Below are positions 63,401 through 64,000 of a stretch of DNA of 64,000 bases, piece after piece. The DNA comes from Branchiostoma floridae. Lineage: Eukaryota; Chordata; Leptocardii; Amphioxiformes; Branchiostomatidae. The notes beneath the pieces are model-generated. The model did no database searches and had not been told where the DNA came from. It was given only the letters and a program-made list of their open reading frames with translations. The stretch's first letter is position 1. Every line of letters starts with the position of its first letter. The translations under genes and the position numbers were made by a program. The DNA is taken from contig NC_049982.1 in assembly GCF_000003815.2 (NCBI RefSeq), positions 13,798,673 to 13,862,672 on the forward strand, given 5' to 3'.

Positions 63401-63900
63401 GGGAGGAGTTTGACAACTGCCGTCCCATCTACGGCCCGATCTGCTCGGGCCACGGAACATGTGTCAACGGGGCATGTCAGTGTGAGTCTTTCCCAGAAGA
63501 ACCCGAGAAGTTGTACTACGGGCCACACTGTGAGTGCAACAACTTTGACTGTAAAAGCCATGAGGGGCAGATATGTGGCGGTGAGTACCTTAGTAACTCA
63601 TATCTCAGGAGAGATTATCCAACAAAGCAAACAACTCTTTGCTTAAAGATTCCTTTTTATCAAATCTCCTACCACCTGAACCTGTGTGTATTTGTGTTCT
63701 ACCTGTTATCAAAATATAGCTGCATAAGAGTTACATAATGCTGTACATGAACAGTAACAAAACGATCAGAATTTTGGGCAAACATTGTACTTTCAGGCCA
63801 TGGCCAGTGTGAGTGCAGCTCCTGCCTGTGTGACGTGGGGTGGGAGGGGTCAGCCTGCAACTGTTCTGTAGGGGTGGAGAACTGTACTGCACTGAACGGG
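33219..63900 (+). CDS. Fused integrin alpha-beta receptor-like gene with FN3, RECK-knot and VWC insertions (66 exons, 3' incomplete)
   Basis: I joined 66 exons by GT-AG borders and reading frame; all phases agree, giving 2,659 codons still open at the window edge. The ATG at 33219 has a good context (A at -3, G at +4) and opens a signal peptide. Order: signal peptide (1-26), alpha beta-propeller (27-483), thigh and calf (484-841), junction with RQKR (844-847), PSI, hybrid and betaI domain (848-1296), beta stalk 1 (to about 1539), five FN3 domains (1540-2056), beta stalk 2 (2057-2270), Ser/Thr/Pro linker with RECK-like knot (2271-2451), VWC (2452-2543), beta stalk 3 (from about 2560). There is no transmembrane segment or GFFKR-type tail after the alpha part and no second signal peptide before the beta part. 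Integrin alpha and beta are normally separate genes whose products pair at the cell surface. Two neighbouring genes is the alternative, but the junction intron is only 210 bp and phase-compatible. Confidence 0.9.
39725..44363 (+). CDS. Exons 13-24: integrin alpha thigh and shortened calf region
   Basis: Exons: 39725-39835, 40047-40114, 40305-40465, 40689-40838, 41032-41075, 41288-41357, 41780-41887, 42575-42619, 42902-42973, 43335-43457, 43855-43932, 44320-44363. The thigh opens with RSRPII and carries the Cys pair of exons 13-14 (GC...PCFEVD); exon 16 has the conserved DLSPI. A calf-2-like segment follows ([11 protein letters not shown] at 686; CTIGRL near 775, matching the C-x-x-G-x-L motif near the end of alpha ectodomains). 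I see no calf-1-like segment between exons 16 and 19, and the intervening introns are short. The alpha part is 841 codons, against roughly 950-1000 for a usual alpha ectodomain. It lacks the membrane helix and cytoplasmic tail. Exons 17, 20 and 24 are very short (44-45 bp) and are called mainly from frame and splice signals. Confidence 0.82.
41189..41225. repeat. CATA microsatellite in intron 17
   Basis: An imperfect (TACA)n run of about 37 bp between exons 17 and 18. Confidence 0.9.
41985..42433 (-). mobile_element. 5'-truncated non-LTR retrotransposon tail in intron 19 (antisense)
   Basis: The minus strand encodes about 105 residues resembling the C-terminal end of non-LTR retrotransposon reverse transcriptase ORFs: [17 protein letters not shown], a middle with [20 protein letters not shown], and a final [12 protein letters not shown]. 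The 3' part runs to an A/T-rich end near 41985. Only the tail remains, so it is a dead copy. Confidence 0.75.
44012..44223. repeat. TAACGCTAGTTCACC-family foldback element in intron 23
   Basis: It lies between exons 23 and 24 of the integrin fusion gene. The ends are diverged (aacgctagttt / gaacaagcatta), with family internal blocks (ggggtaacctat, aaataccctgttttaaaagc). Confidence 0.75.
44574..45442 (+). CDS. Exons 25-27: alpha-beta junction with RQKR and integrin beta PSI domain
   Basis: Exons: 44574-44727, 44964-45065, 45370-45442. Exon 25 is phase 2 with exon 24 (alpha) and begins [12 protein letters not shown]. It then runs directly into a beta PSI domain: [18 protein letters not shown] followed by CGWC, and in exon 26 SRCDMV...RGCPTEDV, the usual Cys layout of integrin beta N-termini. 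Exon 27 ([14 protein letters not shown]) matches the start of the hybrid domain (PQ...LRPG). No start Met with a leader precedes the PSI domain, as a free-standing integrin beta would need. R844-Q-K-R847 fits the furin consensus R-x-K/R-R; cleavage would give two chains from one precursor. That cleavage occurs is inference. Confidence 0.9.
45814..48534 (+). CDS. Exons 28-33: integrin beta betaI (vWA-like) domain with complete metal-site residues
   Basis: Exons: 45814-45954, 46305-46395, 46719-46890, 47446-47607, 48063-48158, 48421-48534. MIDAS residues are present: D979-M-S981-K-S983, E1073 and D1104 (matching beta3 D119, S121, S123, E220, D251). ADMIDAS D986-D987 and the third site (D1018, N1068, D1070, E1073) are also kept; the proline of the latter site is Ala1072, a residue that binds through its backbone. 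[27 protein letters not shown] and SALFAVTP are classic betaI sequences. The specificity-determining loop is very short: only two residues separate its cysteines (C1034-T-G-C1037). The domain should be able to bind cation and an acidic ligand and to face an alpha propeller, here supplied by the same polypeptide. Confidence 0.95.
47072..47283. repeat. TACTGTAAATGCA-family foldback element in intron 30
   Basis: Perfect 13-bp terminal inverted repeats, TACTGTAAATGCA and TGCATTTACAGTA, with a CG-rich core of inverted ccgcgaac / gttcgcgg motifs. Confidence 0.88.
47723..47937. repeat. TAACGCTAGTTCACC-family foldback element in intron 31
   Basis: It starts ttagcgctagttcacc and ends ggtgaactagcatta, with family internal sequence. 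It lies wholly within intron 31. Confidence 0.8.
48744..49771 (+). CDS. Exons 34-36: second half of the integrin beta hybrid domain
   Basis: Exons: 48744-48824, 49146-49175, 49625-49771. All are phase 0. The segment after the betaI domain carries [19 protein letters not shown] and ends ICQCSCDD, the Cys-rich transition from hybrid domain to I-EGF1 found in integrin beta chains. Exon 35 is only 30 bp ([10 protein letters not shown]); it is supported by a clean acceptor (ttttccag) and donor (gtgagt) and by frame. Intron 35 contains a foldback element of the TACTGTAAATGCA family. Confidence 0.85.
49356..49552. repeat. TACTGTAAATGCA-family foldback element in intron 35
   Basis: Ends aactgtaaatgca / tgcatttacagta. 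Internal blocks are those of the copy at 47072 in the opposite orientation. Confidence 0.85.
50119..53081 (+). CDS. Exons 37-42: integrin beta stalk copy 1 (I-EGF repeats and beta-tail)
   Basis: Exons: 50119-50192, 51065-51288, 51545-51648, 51891-51977, 52267-52387, 52962-53081. I-EGF signatures are clear: [59 protein letters not shown], and [14 protein letters not shown] ending CEDCP. Exon 41 ([15 protein letters not shown]) matches the ankle, and exon 42 ([12 protein letters not shown]...[15 protein letters not shown]) matches the beta-tail strand region. In ordinary beta chains a membrane helix follows; here the phase-1 end of exon 42 leads 239 bp later into FN3 domains. The RGD in exon 38 sits in a conserved I-EGF position (RGE/RGD in many beta chains) and is not evidence of a cell-binding site. 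Confidence 0.92.
50437..50790. repeat. 50-bp tandem repeat in intron 37, about seven units
   Basis: ggacctttccttggtgctga recurs at 50491, 50541 and 50591, exactly 50 bp apart. Diverged units flank it (near 50439, 50641, 50698 and 50748). Each unit includes tcactattacatctctgtga. Confidence 0.92.
50831..50960. repeat. TACTGTAAATGCA-family foldback element in intron 37 (shortened)
   Basis: Ends tactgtaaatgca / tgcatttacagta around an internally deleted core (130 bp against about 200-215). Confidence 0.85.
53321..57759 (+). CDS. Exons 43-52: five FN3 domains like DCC/neogenin FN3-4,5,4,5,6
   Basis: Exons: 53321-53533, 53853-53945, 54248-54389, 54765-54943, 55135-55341, 55713-55805, 56124-56265, 56490-56665, 57048-57155, 57562-57759. 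Each FN3 is split over two exons. Domains 1 and 3 share [11 protein letters not shown] / [11 protein letters not shown] and LRALNRLG / LLAFNSIG, recalling DCC FN3-4. Domains 2 and 4 share PPVG, VLVSWTDP, RWM, and KRQSPYS / RRQSPYS, recalling DCC FN3-5. Domain 5 ([20 protein letters not shown], then [15 protein letters not shown]) recalls FN3-6. The block starts and ends in phase 1 and is 1,551 bp (517 residues), a symmetric cassette. Exon 49 could start 3 bp later (56127). The exon 52 donor (gtgttt) is weak. Pairs 43-46 and 47-50 have nearly equal exon sizes (213/93/142/179 and 207/93/142/176), so one pair is a duplicate. Confidence 0.9.
58175..60036 (+). CDS. Exons 53-57: integrin beta stalk copy 2
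   Basis: Exons: 58175-58366, 58605-58729, 59111-59197, 59506-59641, 59935-60036. I-EGF motifs recur: [62 protein letters not shown] and CEDCP. Exon 56 ([16 protein letters not shown]) matches exon 41, and exon 57 ([11 protein letters not shown]...[14 protein letters not shown]) matches the beta-tail exon 42. Exons 40 and 55 are both 87 bp and phase 0-0, so the stalk block was duplicated with its gene structure. Again no membrane helix follows; the phase-1 end of exon 57 leads to the Thr/Pro-rich exon 58. Confidence 0.92.
60314..61403 (+). CDS. Exons 58-60: Ser/Thr/Pro-rich linker carrying one RECK-like cysteine knot
   Basis: Exons: 60314-60682, 60958-61020, 61296-61403. Exon 58 opens with a Ser/Thr/Pro-rich stretch (residues 2271-2320), likely O-glycosylated. 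It then holds a six-Cys module at C2325, C2326, C2334, C2338, C2359 and C2371, spacing CC-x7-C-x3-C-x20-C-x11-C. LLPCCVL and [12 protein letters not shown] strongly recall one of the five N-terminal CC (cysteine-knot) motifs of RECK, the GPI-anchored protease inhibitor and Wnt7 co-receptor. Exons 59-60 are Thr-rich ([14 protein letters not shown]). The exon 59 donor after ACAACAA (gtacaa) is the one that keeps the frame. The RECK assignment rests on Cys spacing and residue similarity that I recognise, not on a search. Confidence 0.85.
61773..63213 (+). CDS. Exons 61-64: VWC domains and short linker
   Basis: Exons: 61773-61874, 62348-62430, 62773-62866, 63166-63213. Exon 61 encodes the C-terminal half of a von Willebrand factor C domain ([12 protein letters not shown]...[10 protein letters not shown]). 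Exons 62 and 63 together encode a full [17 protein letters not shown], then CTICLCA, then [12 protein letters not shown] and [13 protein letters not shown] modules commonly bind BMP-family ligands or matrix proteins. Exon 64 is a 16-residue linker ([16 protein letters not shown]) called from frame and splice sites alone. The whole unit of exons 58-64 is flanked by phase-1 introns and is 867 bp, a multiple of three. Confidence 0.88.
63386..63900 (+). CDS. Exons 65-66: integrin beta stalk copy 3 (cut by window end)
   Basis: Exons: 63386-63580 and 63797-63900. I-EGF motifs appear for a third time: [32 protein letters not shown], then [15 protein letters not shown] and ACNCS. Exon 65 (195 bp) pairs with exon 53 (192 bp), and exon 66 (104 bp, phase 0 end) with exon 39 (104 bp). 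By analogy an 87-bp I-EGF exon and two tail exons should follow beyond 64,000. Whether the last copy ends in a membrane helix and an NPxY-type cytoplasmic tail is not visible here. Confidence 0.92.
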
Positions 63901-64000
63901 GTAGGTAGACTTTCTTGTATGGAGATAAAATCATTGTTACAGTCTCTGCTTCTAGGCTGACAATATTGAGTCTGATATGTTGATTGACTTAAAGCAGGGT

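Overview
Eukaryotic (animal) DNA, most likely from an amphioxus (Branchiostoma). Exons are small with GT-AG introns, genes are dense in foldback repeats, and the domain repertoire is metazoan: integrin alpha and beta, fibronectin type III of the DCC/neogenin kind, a RECK-type cysteine knot, and VWC. The short inverted-repeat elements look like those common in amphioxus, but the species assignment is inference. There is one 100-base assembly gap (1993-2092).

Left part, 1-33.2 kb: no recognisable protein family. It holds foldback elements, tandem repeats, an interstitial telomere-like tract, decayed retroelement tails and a likely unrecognised gene on the minus strand. The best supported part of that gene is five phase-compatible exons between 18,987 and 22,643; other candidate exons lie between about 6.2 and 26.7 kb.

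Right part, 33.2-64 kb: one very large plus-strand gene. I could join 66 exons (33219-63900), all with matching splice phases, into an open frame of 2,659 codons that runs off the right edge. The order is: signal peptide; integrin alpha beta-propeller with three calcium loops; thigh and a shortened calf region; then, with no transmembrane segment or cytoplasmic tail, a basic RQKR sequence and a complete integrin beta head (PSI, hybrid, betaI/vWA with intact metal-site residues); beta stalk (I-EGF repeats plus tail); five FN3 domains resembling DCC/neogenin FN3-4, 5, 4, 5, 6; a second beta stalk; a Ser/Thr/Pro-rich linker containing one RECK-like cysteine knot; a half and a full VWC domain; and the start of a third beta stalk.

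This is an integrin alpha ectodomain and integrin beta in one reading frame: a single-gene, possibly self-assembling alpha-beta integrin, potentially split by a furin-type protease at the junction and elaborated by phase 1-1 exon shuffling. I know of no described protein with this architecture. Transcript evidence and the sequence beyond 64 kb (is there a terminal transmembrane segment?) would decide its nature.
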